A DNA stretch of 64,000 nt from Pseudarthrobacter enclensis (GTDB taxonomy: Bacteria; Actinomycetota; Actinomycetes; Actinomycetales; Micrococcaceae): contig NZ_JAUSRE010000022.1 in assembly GCF_030811655.1 (NCBI RefSeq), positions 1 to 64,000 of the forward strand, in the 5' to 3' direction. The first letter of the stretch is position 1; each line of letters starts with the position of its first letter. Made by a program: the position numbers and the translations under genes. This document shows, piece after piece, positions 7,832 through 16,789 of the stretch. Below the pieces are notes generated by a model that made no database searches, was not told the DNA's origin, and saw nothing but the letters and a program-made list of their open reading frames with translations.

Positions 7832-8196
7832 GGTGTTCGGGCAGGCTCGCTGGGCTCGCCCTGGTTGCCGGTGCAACCAGTTGAACGGGCGTCCGCTGGC
7901 GCGGCCGGCTGTTGGGTGCTGCCGGTCCGTCGCAGAGCTCCGGCCCGTCATCACCTGTTGTTTACAAGCGTTTTTTGTTGCTGTCCTGCGGATTCTAGGC
8001 GTCCGCTCCACCCCGGCTAGCCCCTCCTTCGTCGGGGCCTGCAGGCCAGGAAATGTCCTTCCGGCGCTCGTTCCTCGCTTATTTCCTCTAGGAATTTCCC
8101 GTCCTTTGCCCTGCGGGTAGACAGGGCTCCGTCGGCCACCGAGCAAGCAAGCTTGCCAGCAACCAAAAAACAACTTGGGGGAGAGGGGCAGCTGGC
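7832..8196 (+). repeat. Repeat R3: structured leader of the parB-like gene
   Basis: Nearly identical to R2 from its left border to GCAGCTGGC (8196), with one inserted base and one substitution near the left end. Downstream the sequence differs, yet GTCCCCTC is retained so that the GAGGGG/CCCCTC pairing seen in R1/R2 is preserved. That is a hint that the structure matters. Confidence 0.85.
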
Positions 8197-8251
8197 ACAA
8201 GTCCCATAGTCCCCTCGCCCCGTGCCGATGAAATAAGGAGAACCCTTCACG

Positions 8252-9595
8252 ATGACTGCTATCGCAGAAAGCCCGACCACCACTGCCCCGATGCTGGAAT
8301 GGTTGGACCCGGCCACCCTCACGGTAGACGTGAACGTCCGCAAGGACGCGGCCCTGACACCCTCATTTGTGGCAAGCATCAAAGAACACGGCGTCATGGA
8401 ACCGGTGATCGCTCACCGCAAGGATGACGGGACCGTACATGTCCTGATGGGACAGCGGCGCACCCGCGCCGCTGTTGAAGCCGTCCGGCCCCTGATCCCG
8501 GTCATGGTCATCGACAGCCCGGAGGAAGCCGAACGGATCGTGACGCAGGTGGTGGAGAACATCCAGCGCGCCGAACTGACCGAAGCGGACGAAGCCGACG
8601 CTTACCACCAGTTGTCCCTGATCGGTGTGAGCGCGGCGCAGATCGCCAAGAAGACAGGGCGGACCAAGACCACTGTTGAGGGTGCTTTGAAGGCCAAGGC
8701 ATCCGTAGCCGGGACCGCCGCGCTGGGCAAGGGATGGAGCATTGAAGAAGCGCTCATCATGGCCGAATTTGAAGGAGATGCCGAGCGCACTCTCGAATTG
8801 GAATCGGTCATCATGGACGAACCGGACCAGTTGCATCACGTGGCCCAGCAGTTGCGGGACGACCGGGAACGCGCCGCCGCCCTTGCCGCTTTCACGGCCG
8901 AACTCGAAGCAACCGGGATCAGAGTCGTTGAAGCCCCCGGTTACAGCGACGAAGACGTGGCCCGTGTGAGTTCTTTGAACCGGGCAGATGGCGGACGGGC
9001 CACTGAGGACGACGGCAACGCCGTCTACATCGCCACCGAGGGTACAGGCGAGCACATCACCGTGCCGGTGATTGTTGGCTGGAAGGAACTGGGTTTCACG
9101 GACCGCTACAGCTATTCGTCCTCATCGGCCAACAAAGGGCCGATGACCGATGAGCAGAAAGCAGAACGGAAGACCCTGATTGAGAGTAATAAAAAAATGG
9201 AATCGGCCACTGTGGTCAGACGGGAATGGGTCACGGCTTTGCTGGCGAAGAAGCAGGCCCCGAAGGGCTGGCAGTACTTTACGGTCCATGCCATCACCCA
9301 CCACCCCGAAGTGGCCAGCGGTTACGACGGGGAGGTGGCCGCGAGCATGGCAGGGGCCAGGATTGAAGGGGAGAAAACGTGGGCGTGGAACCCGCTCAGG
9401 GAGCACGTGGCCAAGACCACGACCCGGCCCGAGTTCTCGTTGGTCGCGCTGATTTGCGCCGGGTACGAAAAGACCATCGCCAAGGATTCATGGCGGTCCC
9501 CGCACCAGTCCCACCGCGACTACTTGAACCAGCTGGTCACGTGGGGTTACACCGCATCGGAGACTGAAAGGATCATCATCGACAGCGGCAAATAA
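8252..9595 (+). CDS. ParB-like nuclease-domain protein, 447 aa
   Basis: N-terminal ParB/Srx fold (about residues 15-115) with NVRKD, HGVMEPVIAHRKDDG and the signature GQRRTRAAVEA box, followed by a KorB-like helix-turn-helix (residues about 120-160, GVSAAQIAKKTGRTKTTVEGAL). The long C-terminal region (about 230-447) is lineage-specific. There is a good AAGGAG ribosome binding site. It is not next to a parA; the partition ATPase is 25 kb away with a different partner. ParB-like proteins (YubM type) are a recurring component of conjugative leading regions, and position and leader R3 favour that role over segregation (inference). Confidence 0.85.
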   Translation: MTAIAESPTTTAPMLEWLDPATLTVDVNVRKDAALTPSFVASIKEHGVMEPVIAHRKDDGTVHVLMGQRRTRAAVEAVRPLIPVMVIDSPEEAERIVTQVVENIQRAELTEADEADAYHQLSLIGVSAAQIAKKTGRTKTTVEGALKAKASVAGTAALGKGWSIEEALIMAEFEGDAERTLELESVIMDEPDQLHHVAQQLRDDRERAAALAAFTAELEATGIRVVEAPGYSDEDVARVSSLNRADGGRATEDDGNAVYIATEGTGEHITVPVIVGWKELGFTDRYSYSSSSANKGPMTDEQKAERKTLIESNKKMESATVVRREWVTALLAKKQAPKGWQYFTVHAITHHPEVASGYDGEVAASMAGARIEGEKTWAWNPLREHVAKTTTRPEFSLVALICAGYEKTIAKDSWRSPHQSHRDYLNQLVTWGYTASETERIIIDSGK

Positions 9596-9616
9596 GAACC
9601 ACCGGGAATAGAAAAA

Positions 9617-9655
9617 CCCCGGATCCCAGATAGGACAAGTATCTGGGCTCCGGGG
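9617..9655 (+). terminator. Terminator after the parB-like gene
   Basis: 16-bp arms with one mismatch (9617-9632 and 9640-9655), followed by CTCTTCCCTT. A second, weaker hairpin (CCGCACCCTG/CAGGGTGCGG, 9703-9729) follows. The rest of the 306-bp gap to the next gene shows nothing else. Confidence 0.65.
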
Positions 9656-9901
9656 CTCTTCCCTTACAGCCTACTGGGCCGGAACCGTAAAAACCGGCAG
9701 GCCCGCACCCTGAAGGAAGCAGGGTGCGGAACCGTTGAAAACGCGGGCGGTCCGCCTCATCAGGTGGCAGCACCCAGCGTGGTCATCGTCGGCGGACCGC
9801 CGTCCCAACGCGACCACCGCCGGCCCTGCCCTGGGTACAGCGCAGCAGAGACGGGGCAGGAAAAAGCTGCAGTGGACCGACCTGTAACGTTAGGAGCAGA
9901 C

Positions 9902-10159
9902 ATGTTCATCATCATCTTCCTCGCAGCGTTTGCAGCGGTTGCCCTCACCGGCTGGATCATCTACGCCTTAACCCACCCGATCCACGCCGGGCAGGGAGTC
10001 CTGATCTTCCTGTGCAAGGCAGCCGGCGTTGTCGCACTGCTCAGCGCCCTGGTTCTCTGGATCAGCCAGGGCTTCGCCCAGGCGATTCCGGCCTTCCTGT
10101 TTATGGCCGGCTTCTTCTTCGCAGCGAACAAGCTCGAACTGCGGTGGCGCACCTGGTGA
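9902..10159 (+). CDS. Small membrane protein with three TM segments, 85 aa
   Basis: Unrecognised membrane protein. Three hydrophobic segments fill it: FIIIFLAAFAAVALTGWIIYA, GVLIFLCKAAGVVALLSALVL and AIPAFLFMAGFFFAA, with a short basic tail. The ATG at 9902 has a TAGGAGC ribosome binding site; the open frame extends upstream without one. It is coupled to the HNH gene 7 bp downstream. In the early-transferred region a small inner-membrane protein could be an entry-exclusion or protection factor, but nothing in the sequence proves that. Confidence 0.6.
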   Translation: MFIIIFLAAFAAVALTGWIIYALTHPIHAGQGVLIFLCKAAGVVALLSALVLWISQGFAQAIPAFLFMAGFFFAANKLELRWRTW

Positions 10160-10166
10160 GGCGACG

Positions 10167-10649
10167 ATGACGCGCCCGCCGGAGGACCGTTTCTGGTCCA
10201 AAGTCATTAAGGGGCCTCGGGCCGGTGACTGCTGGTTGTGGGCCGGGGCCGTATCCGATGACGGGTACGGGCGGTACACCTTGAACTCCGGTGGCCGCAC
10301 GCAGGCCGTGCGGCCTCACCGCTACGCGTTCCACCTCGTGTACGGGATTGGAATGGACGCCTTTGGGGATCTGATGCACCGGTGCGATGTCCCCATCTGT
10401 GTCCGCGCGACCACCGGTGAGGACACCCATCTGCACCCGGGATCGAACAGGGAGAACATGGCTGACCGGCTCGCCAAAGGCCGGGACTCCAATGGATCCA
10501 TGTTCAGGTGGCGAGGACTTTCCCGTGGTCTTTTCGCTCAACGCTCCCGGACGCTTCGTGATGAGGTGCGTGCTTACGGCTGGGAACGCGCAGAGCGTAT
10601 CAGGGCGCTCCTTCAGGGAGCTGACCCGGATGCACCAACACTCTTCTAA
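10167..10649 (+). CDS. HNH-type endonuclease-like protein, 160 aa
   Basis: Pattern of the small HNH_3-type phage/plasmid endonucleases: RFWSKVIKGPRAGDCWLWAGAVSDDGYGRY at the N-terminus, then RPHRYAFHLVYG, HRCDVPICVR and HLHPGSNRENMADRL. The HR...H..CD..C...HL...N order gives the beta-beta-alpha metal site. C-terminal residues 110-160 are basic and helical. Seven bp separate it from the membrane protein gene and a bidirectional hairpin follows. It may be a nicking or homing-type nuclease; target unknown. Confidence 0.75.
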   Translation: MTRPPEDRFWSKVIKGPRAGDCWLWAGAVSDDGYGRYTLNSGGRTQAVRPHRYAFHLVYGIGMDAFGDLMHRCDVPICVRATTGEDTHLHPGSNRENMADRLAKGRDSNGSMFRWRGLSRGLFAQRSRTLRDEVRAYGWERAERIRALLQGADPDAPTLF

Positions 10650-10665
10650 GTGTCTTAGCCGTTAA

Positions 10666-10705
10666 GGAACTGTGGTCCCGGGCGAGTCGCCGGGACCACA
10701 GTTCC
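10666..10705. terminator. Bidirectional terminator
   Basis: 16-bp perfect arms (10666-10681 and 10690-10705) between the convergent HNH gene and the minus-strand gene ending at 10715. Confidence 0.75.
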
Positions 10706-10714
10706 CTTGGCTAG

Positions 10715-11125
10715 CTACGCGGCCTCAGCCGCGGTTTCCTCTTGTACCTCAGATGCCGCATCGCTTTCTTCTGCTGCTGCCGGGCCGGCGGCAGCAGGTG
10801 CCTGGTCCAGAAGCTTTTTCAGTTCGGCTCCGGTGAGGCCCAGCCGGGCAGCGACGGATGCCTTCGGTTCGCCTGCGGCGACCATCGCGGCAACAGTGCC
10901 GGCGGCGCCGGTGGTTGCTGCTGCTGCTTCTTCCTCAGCCCTGGCAAGAATTGCCTCCGCCTTGGTCCGTGCATCCGCACGGACCTGTTCGGCCTGCTCC
11001 TGCTGTTCAAAGAATTCCGCTGCGAGGTCAATGAGCTTTTCATGCCTGGCGGTCAGCTCCTGAGCTTTCGCCCGTGCTTTCTCGCGGGCCGCTACCTGCG
11101 TTGCGGACTTTCGTGGTGCTGCCAT
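10715..11125 (-). CDS. Coiled-coil protein, candidate relaxosome accessory factor, 136 aa
   Basis: The N-terminal 100 residues form a charged alanine/glutamate/arginine-rich helix (REKARAKAQELTARHEKL, then EQQEQAEQVRADARTKAEAI). This is followed by a short HTH-like unit (GEPKASVAARLGLTGAELKKL) and an acidic tail. The ATG at 11125 has a GGAGGG ribosome binding site; the upstream open frame is ignored. It is transcribed divergently from traA across the probable oriT. Small coiled-coil/HTH proteins next to a relaxase often bind oriT, hence the tentative assignment. Confidence 0.6.
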   Translation of the reverse strand: MAAPRKSATQVAAREKARAKAQELTARHEKLIDLAAEFFEQQEQAEQVRADARTKAEAILARAEEEAAAATTGAAGTVAAMVAAGEPKASVAARLGLTGAELKKLLDQAPAAAGPAAAEESDAASEVQEETAAEAA

Positions 11126-11600
11126 GTTTCGGGTCCCTCCCCTTGGACTGATCCATGGAGCAGACCTAACGGCTAGCGCCGCGTCTGGTCCATGTCCGGA
11201 TGTGGCCGGCCGGGTGCTTCTTTGCTTTTGCTTGAAGCGTCCCTTGACGGAAATCCACTCCTGCACAAACCTACAGGATCGGACCTCGCTGCGCTCGGAT
11301 TGTGGCCTGGACTGTTTGCCCACACGTGGACAGCTCCGAGAGGAAGCGTGTCTCTATCCTGCCCACCTGTGGACAATTCAATCCGAAGCGGTTCAACACA
11401 ATCGAACGAACCGTGGATAACGAAAAGCGTGTTACCCACCGCCCATTCTCATGTGCAGAACCGCATCAAAGTCTTGATGGTCAGAAGCAGCAGGATTTGC
11501 CTTCTGATCTTTCTCCGCTGTCGAAAGGCATATCCGTCTGAATCCGTCACACCTCTTGCATCATCGATAAGTGAGGTTCCTTTGGCGGTATGCTGGGGTC
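11126..11600. other. Probable oriT and divergent promoter region
   Basis: A 475-bp gene-free region between the accessory gene and the relaxase gene. It has two related 14-mers, GCCCACACGTGGAC (about 11319) and GCCCACCTGTGGAC (about 11361). Two adjacent hairpins lie near traA: CATCAA/TTGATG at 11464-11479 and TCAGAAG/CTTCTGA at 11481-11507. A MobF relaxase gene next to hairpins and repeats is the usual oriT setting; the nick site itself is not identified. Confidence 0.55.
11464..11507. repeat. Paired hairpins of the putative oriT
   Basis: Hairpin 1 has arms CATCAA and TTGATG (11464-11479). Hairpin 2 has arms TCAGAAG and CTTCTGA (11481-11507), extended by GCA/TGC with one bulged base. They lie about 95 bp upstream of the traA start. 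Confidence 0.5.
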
Positions 11601-14600
11601 ATGATGACCGTGCACAAGCTCAGTGCCGGCGACGGATACACGTACTACACGCGTGAAGTCGCTACCGGTGATGAGCTGCGCGCTGGGAACCGTTCACTGG
11701 GTGATTACTACACCGTGGACGGCAACCCTCCTGGTCAATGGGGCGGCGGCGGAGCCGCCCTCCTGAAGGTCTCAGGAGAGGTCAGCGAGGCGCAGATGAG
11801 CGCGCTTTACGGGGAAGGGCTGCACCCCGATGCGGCCGCCATTCTCGCGAAGGACCCCACCGCGAAAGTTGCCCTGGGGCAGCGGTATAAGCGGTTCTCG
11901 CAGACCGATAACGAGCTTCAGTCACGCATAGACCGTGGCATCGCTGACTACACGCGCATGAACCATTCCGCTCCTGATGCGGATAACAGGCGATTGATCC
12001 GCACCAAGGAAGGTGCCCAATACTTCCGAGAGCTCAACGGGCGAAACCCGGCCGACAAGGAAGAACTAGGCAAGTTCATCACGGCTCAAACCAAGCCAGC
12101 AGCGCAGGCTGTGGCAGGTTATGACCTTGTATTTGCGCCGGCTAAATCGGTCTCCGTTTTATGGGCCACTGGCGGAGATGAAGCGCGCCAGCAGATCGAA
12201 GCAGCCCACCACGAAGCCATCAAAGAGACGATGGAGTTCCTGGAAGAGGAAGCGACGTTCACCCGCCGTGGACGTAACGGCGTCCGGCAGGAAGACGTTG
12301 AAGGCGGACTCGTTTATACCGCGTTCAGGCACTACGACTCCCGCAACGGTGACCCCCAGCTCCACGATCACATCGTGGTGGCGAACAAGGTCATGGGCGC
12401 TGACGGGAAGTGGTCCAGCCTGGACGGCAGGCTCCTCTACCAGTACGGGGTTGCCGCGTCCGAGCACTACAACCGCACGGTAATGGAGAAGGTTTGCGCC
12501 CGTCTGGGAGTCGGAGTTACCACCCGCAAGGTCACCGGTGACCGGCCCGTCATCGAAATCGCCGGGGTCAACATCGCGGCCATTGAGGCCGGATCCTCAC
12601 GCAGTGGCGATATCAAGCCTGTCCTGGATAACCTCGTCCAGGAGTTCACCGAGAACCACGGATACTCCCCTAACCAGAAGCAAATGATCGCCCTGGCCCA
12701 GCAGGCCACCCTGGCCACACGACCGGCGAAAAAGTCGGCCCGCCGCCTTTCGGAACTGGTCACCCAGTGGCAGCAGGAATTCGCCCAGATCCCCGGCGTT
12801 CTCGTCGGACCGGCGGCCATTGAAGCTGCCCGTGCACACCGCTACGACGCCCGGAATGCAGCGGACCGGAGCAATACACCCCTGGTCACCCATGCTGACG
12901 AAGTCGATCCGGCCGTTGAAGCCGCCCAGGTCATTCGCACCCTGGAACGGTCCCGCGGCACGTGGGGAGAGCACCACATCGACGCCGAAACGCGGCGTCA
13001 ACTCGGATCCAGGTTCGCGGAACTGACCATCCCGAAAGAACTCTTTGAACAGGTCAAGGCCCGCGCCATTGACCAGTTCTCCCTCCGCATCACCACCGAC
13101 GTTCCAGCCGCCGGACCGGAAGCCCTGCGCCTTCGCAACGGTGCCAGCCGATACGGAAAAGTCCACTCCACGCTCTACACCTCCTCCGGTGTCCTGCACA
13201 GTGAGGACCGGCTGCTGACTGCCGCGCAGCGGACTGTCATCCCCGCAGCGACTACCGAATTTTTCGACACTGCCGCTGCGTCCCAAGAGAAGACGTTCGA
13301 TGCCGGGCAGCTGCGCATGGCCAGCGAATTCGCCTGCAGCGACAAGCTGTTGGTCATCGGTGTTGGCCCTGCCGGTGCGGGTAAAACCACTGCGCTGAAA
13401 CTCTCCGCGGACGCGATCCGAGCGGCCGGTGGAAACGTCGTTGGCCTGGCGCCGACGGCGGCCGCTGCCGCCGTGATGGGCAAGGAGCTGGGAGCCAATG
13501 CAACCACCATCGATTCCTTTGTCCTCGGGCACCGCAACCACAGCCCGAACCGCATCCCGCTGAATCCAGGGGACGTCCTGTTCATCGATGAGGCCGGCAT
13601 GGTCGGCACCGAACTGTTCGCGGCCGCGGTCACCATCGCCGAGCAACATGGCGCTCTCGTCCGCGCCCTGGGCGATGACCAGCAGCTCTCCGCCGTCGCC
13701 TCCGGCGGTGCGATGCGCTACCTGAAGAACACCGTTGGCGCCGTGTACCTCGAAGACCTCCACCGGTTCCGCAACGCAGACGGCACCCCAAACACCGCAG
13801 AAGCCGCCGCTACGCTGGCGCTGCGTGAACCGCCGGCCGTTGGTGAAGATGACCCTTGGGAGTTCTACCGGCAAAACCGTCGCGTGGTCGGCGGAGACGT
13901 CGAAACGATGACTTCACAGGTGTATACCGCCTGGGAAAAAGACACCGCAGCCGGGAAGCACTCGGTCATGATGGCCTTCGACAATGCCACTGTCACGGAC
14001 TTGAACGCCCGCGCCCAGGCCTACCGCCTCGGTACTGGTGCACTGGCTGACGGGCCGGCAGCTGCGCTGCGTGACGGGCTCGCCGCCCGCGCCGGCGACG
14101 TCGTCGTAACCCGGAAGAACGACCGTCGCCTGAGCGTGAACCACGGCAAAGACTTCGTGAAAAACAACGATGTATGGACCGTGCGGGAAGTCCACCCTGA
14201 CGGTGCCATGACCGTCCGCCACCAGGACCACAACGGCACCATCACCCTGCCGGCAGATTACGTGCGGGACAACGCGATGCTCGGCTACGCAGCAACGATC
14301 CACCGCACCCAGGGCATGACGTGCGATACCACCCACGCGATGATCGGCTCAGGCCTCTCCCGCGCCCTCGCCTACGTCGCAGCGTCCCGCGGCCGGGAAT
14401 CAAACCACCTTTACGGCGTCCTCGCCGACGGCGAAACCCTCACTGATGTGCTGAGGTCCGTGGCAGGAAACCACGACGGGAACCTCACCGCGCACGAACA
14501 GATCGACGCCGCACGGGCAGCGGCCCGGTCCCTGCCGGAGATGGTCACCGTCTACAAAGACATTGATGACCAGGCCAACGAACTGCGGATGGCCAACACC

Positions 14601-16193
14601 GCCCGAAGCATCCTCGGCGAACGAACCGCGGAGCCGTTCATTGCCTCCGACGCCTGGGGAGCTGTCGCGACGCACCTGCGCAACGCGGAATCCGAAGGCT
14701 TCAATATCGCCAACCTTCTCACAGACGCCACCGGGACACCGTTCGAAGAATCCCAGGACCCCGGGGCTGTCCTGGCATGGCGGGTCGAGGACAAACTGGA
14801 CTACTGGCGCACCCGCGCCGAAGCTCCGGCCCGCCGCCCGCTTGAAGCCGTCAGCGATCAGGCACTGGAACGCCTCGCCCGACGCGTCACCGGGGACCTT
14901 ATGCGCGCCCGCGCAGACTCCGCTACGAACCCCGCCTCCACCCCGGACCACCAGGAACTAAGCCGCAACTGGTTAAAGGAAAACAAGGAAACCCCGTGGC
15001 AGTCACGACTCCACGGACACCTCACTGACGATGACCTCGATACCCGGATCCGCCGCGCCAAGGAAACACTGCGGACCGATGAAACGGTCAACGACTCCCC
15101 CGCTGCCGCGAAAGCCAACTGGCTCGCCGGTTCCCTGCAAAAGGAGAAGGCCTTGCGTGAGCTGATGCCAGAACCCGTCCGCGCAGATGAAACATACGAA
15201 CGTGGCGCGACCACCAACTACGCCCGCGACGAAAACGCCCCACGCGTCCGCGCAGCAGAACAGATCCTCCGCCGCATCGAGACCGAACAAAACCTCCGCC
15301 GACGCCTCCCCGAACCCGTGGCCACCACACCCGTACCAGACGGCCTTGCCCCTTGGATGGCACCCGCGGACGTCATCACCCACAAGGACACCCCGTCACC
15401 GTGGCGGACCGAGCTGCAGGCACGCCGCGAGGCCATGGCACTGGAAGTGAACCGTCTCGGTTCCCAGCTCGCGGCCGAACCGCCGGCCTGGGCCGCAGCC
15501 CTTGGCCCCGTTCCGTCCGATACCGCCAAGCAGCAGCAATGGCGGGACCTGGCAGTGGAGGTCAAGACCTTCCGCGACACCTACCGGATCCCCGATGCCG
15601 AAACCACCGTGATCCCGGACCAGTACACCCAGCAGGGCACCGGTGCCGACCTGCTGTCCCGCGTCACCGCCATGCACAAATACTCCGCCCAGACCGCCAA
15701 GGAGCCCCTGTCCGGCACTGACGCAGTACTCATGGCAGAGGCCGCGAACGTGGAGGCTGCCGTGGCCGAAACACCCACGCCTGCCGAGCAGGTAGTGGAC
15801 CAGCTGCGCCAGGAACGGTCCCAGGACACCACGCTGACCCCGGAACAGGAACGAGCTGAACGCATCGCCGCGATGGCACGCCGCATCAGGGGAACCAGCA
15901 AAACCTCCACGCCAGAACAAACCCCGGAAGCAGTCACTGAAGCCATGAAGGACATAGCCGAACGCCGGCACGCTGAGAAGGACACCCAGCCCTCAGCGCC
16001 GGCAGAATCTCTGCGCGACCGGCTGGCCCGGGTCCGCCAGGAAACTGAGTCGGCGTTGACCCAGACGCCAAACGCCGCCGAGAAGATCCGCCAAGCCCAG
16101 CAAGCTCAGGAAGCCGAGGACGCCAAGCGGCGGGCACAACAAAACGGACCCGCAACCGGACCAGAGACAGGACGCCGGGGACCCCGGCTATAA
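11601..16193 (+). CDS. traA: TraA: MobF relaxase-helicase, 1530 aa
   Basis: Conjugative relaxase: nicks oriT, stays covalently bound to the transferred strand and unwinds it. The N-terminus has the TrwC-type opening (MMTVHKLSAGDGYTYYTREV) with the candidate catalytic tyrosines at residues 13-16, and the metal-binding histidine motif HDHIVVANK at about 255. A SuperfamilyI/RecD-like helicase follows: Walker A GPAGAGKTT (about 590), Walker B VLFIDEAG (about 658), and the late motif ATIHRTQG (about 896) with AYVAASRGRE. The last 500 residues are charged and partly disordered. ATG 11601 is chosen over an upstream frame start because relaxases begin here. A hairpin terminator follows. Confidence 0.95.
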   Translation: MMTVHKLSAGDGYTYYTREVATGDELRAGNRSLGDYYTVDGNPPGQWGGGGAALLKVSGEVSEAQMSALYGEGLHPDAAAILAKDPTAKVALGQRYKRFSQTDNELQSRIDRGIADYTRMNHSAPDADNRRLIRTKEGAQYFRELNGRNPADKEELGKFITAQTKPAAQAVAGYDLVFAPAKSVSVLWATGGDEARQQIEAAHHEAIKETMEFLEEEATFTRRGRNGVRQEDVEGGLVYTAFRHYDSRNGDPQLHDHIVVANKVMGADGKWSSLDGRLLYQYGVAASEHYNRTVMEKVCARLGVGVTTRKVTGDRPVIEIAGVNIAAIEAGSSRSGDIKPVLDNLVQEFTENHGYSPNQKQMIALAQQATLATRPAKKSARRLSELVTQWQQEFAQIPGVLVGPAAIEAARAHRYDARNAADRSNTPLVTHADEVDPAVEAAQVIRTLERSRGTWGEHHIDAETRRQLGSRFAELTIPKELFEQVKARAIDQFSLRITTDVPAAGPEALRLRNGASRYGKVHSTLYTSSGVLHSEDRLLTAAQRTVIPAATTEFFDTAAASQEKTFDAGQLRMASEFACSDKLLVIGVGPAGAGKTTALKLSADAIRAAGGNVVGLAPTAAAAAVMGKELGANATTIDSFVLGHRNHSPNRIPLNPGDVLFIDEAGMVGTELFAAAVTIAEQHGALVRALGDDQQLSAVASGGAMRYLKNTVGAVYLEDLHRFRNADGTPNTAEAAATLALREPPAVGEDDPWEFYRQNRRVVGGDVETMTSQVYTAWEKDTAAGKHSVMMAFDNATVTDLNARAQAYRLGTGALADGPAAALRDGLAARAGDVVVTRKNDRRLSVNHGKDFVKNNDVWTVREVHPDGAMTVRHQDHNGTITLPADYVRDNAMLGYAATIHRTQGMTCDTTHAMIGSGLSRALAYVAASRGRESNHLYGVLADGETLTDVLRSVAGNHDGNLTAHEQIDAARAAARSLPEMVTVYKDIDDQANELRMANTARSILGERTAEPFIASDAWGAVATHLRNAESEGFNIANLLTDATGTPFEESQDPGAVLAWRVEDKLDYWRTRAEAPARRPLEAVSDQALERLARRVTGDLMRARADSATNPASTPDHQELSRNWLKENKETPWQSRLHGHLTDDDLDTRIRRAKETLRTDETVNDSPAAAKANWLAGSLQKEKALRELMPEPVRADETYERGATTNYARDENAPRVRAAEQILRRIETEQNLRRRLPEPVATTPVPDGLAPWMAPADVITHKDTPSPWRTELQARREAMALEVNRLGSQLAAEPPAWAAALGPVPSDTAKQQQWRDLAVEVKTFRDTYRIPDAETTVIPDQYTQQGTGADLLSRVTAMHKYSAQTAKEPLSGTDAVLMAEAANVEAAVAETPTPAEQVVDQLRQERSQDTTLTPEQERAERIAAMARRIRGTSKTSTPEQTPEAVTEAMKDIAERRHAEKDTQPSAPAESLRDRLARVRQETESALTQTPNAAEKIRQAQQAQEAEDAKRRAQQNGPATGPETGRRGPRL

Positions 16194-16207
16194 ATGCGAC
16201 GCGCATA

Positions 16208-16240
16208 GAAAAGCACGAAACCAGCGGTTCCGTGCTTTTC
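16208..16240 (+). terminator. Terminator after traA
   Basis: Arms GAAAAGCACG and CGTGCTTTTC, extended by AACC/GGTT with one mismatch, and followed by TAAAT. It lies only 17 bp before the next start, so the membrane protein gene may be expressed only by read-through or its own promoter. Confidence 0.65.
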
Positions 16241-16257
16241 TAAATCAAGGGGGAATC

Positions 16258-16767
16258 ATGAGTGGAATCAAACCCGGTACAGCCGGGCAGGGAGAGCCGT
16301 CCGTATCGAAGGGCGGCACTGAGGGCATAAGCCCTGCGACGGCTCGAAGCAGTGGGCGTGCGTGGCTCGCGGCGGTCCTCCTAGTGGCCGTCGCAGCCGT
16401 GGGGGCATGGTCCCTTGGCACTGCCATCTTAGGGAGCGATTCTGGCGGTACGGTCATCACCATTCTCGGCGCGAGCGTTACTTTGGCCGGTTTGGTGTGG
16501 CCGGATGTGAGCAAGAGTCAAAGCACCGGATACGGCAGCCAAAAGGGGGATATCGCCGTTATGAAGAAGGCTCTCTCCGTGACCGGCATAGTGCTGACCT
16601 TCGCTGGTGTTGTTGTGGGAAGCGACAACCCCCGCTTCCCAGCGCTCCTCATGATCGGCGCTGGCATCCTCCTCGGGTTCTTGCTGGTCCTGGCGCTTGT
16701 GACCCTTAACGCCTTCCGGGAAAGACGCATGCGGCCCCAAAAGAAATCAGAAGAACTCGGTGGATAA
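16258..16767 (+). CDS. Hypothetical membrane protein, four TM segments, 169 aa
   Basis: No family recognised. A soluble N-terminus (1-33) precedes hydrophobic segments at about 35-57 (AWLAAVLLVAVAAVGAWSL), 63-82, 104-121 and 127-150, and the tail is basic. An AGGGGGAATC ribosome binding site precedes the ATG. It is convergent with the T4SS operon, ending 23 bp before the DUF4913 stop. Its position between relaxase and coupling protein makes a transfer-linked role such as surface or entry exclusion possible, without direct evidence. Confidence 0.65.
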   Translation: MSGIKPGTAGQGEPSVSKGGTEGISPATARSSGRAWLAAVLLVAVAAVGAWSLGTAILGSDSGGTVITILGASVTLAGLVWPDVSKSQSTGYGSQKGDIAVMKKALSVTGIVLTFAGVVVGSDNPRFPALLMIGAGILLGFLLVLALVTLNAFRERRMRPQKKSEELGG

Positions 16768-16789
16768 AGTAGGGCATTCGGCCTTGGCC

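Noticed and set aside
4486..8196. R1-R3 as an insertion sequence or CRISPR-like array
   Set aside because: No transposase, no target duplications, and the intervening sequences are whole genes, not spacers.
8252..9595. ParB-like protein as partner of the ParA at 33132
   Set aside because: It is 25 kb away, in another transcription unit, and parA already has an overlapping RHH partner next to a repeat cluster.
12597..13874. 425-codon frame antisense to traA
   Set aside because: Lies over the conserved helicase core, shadow only.
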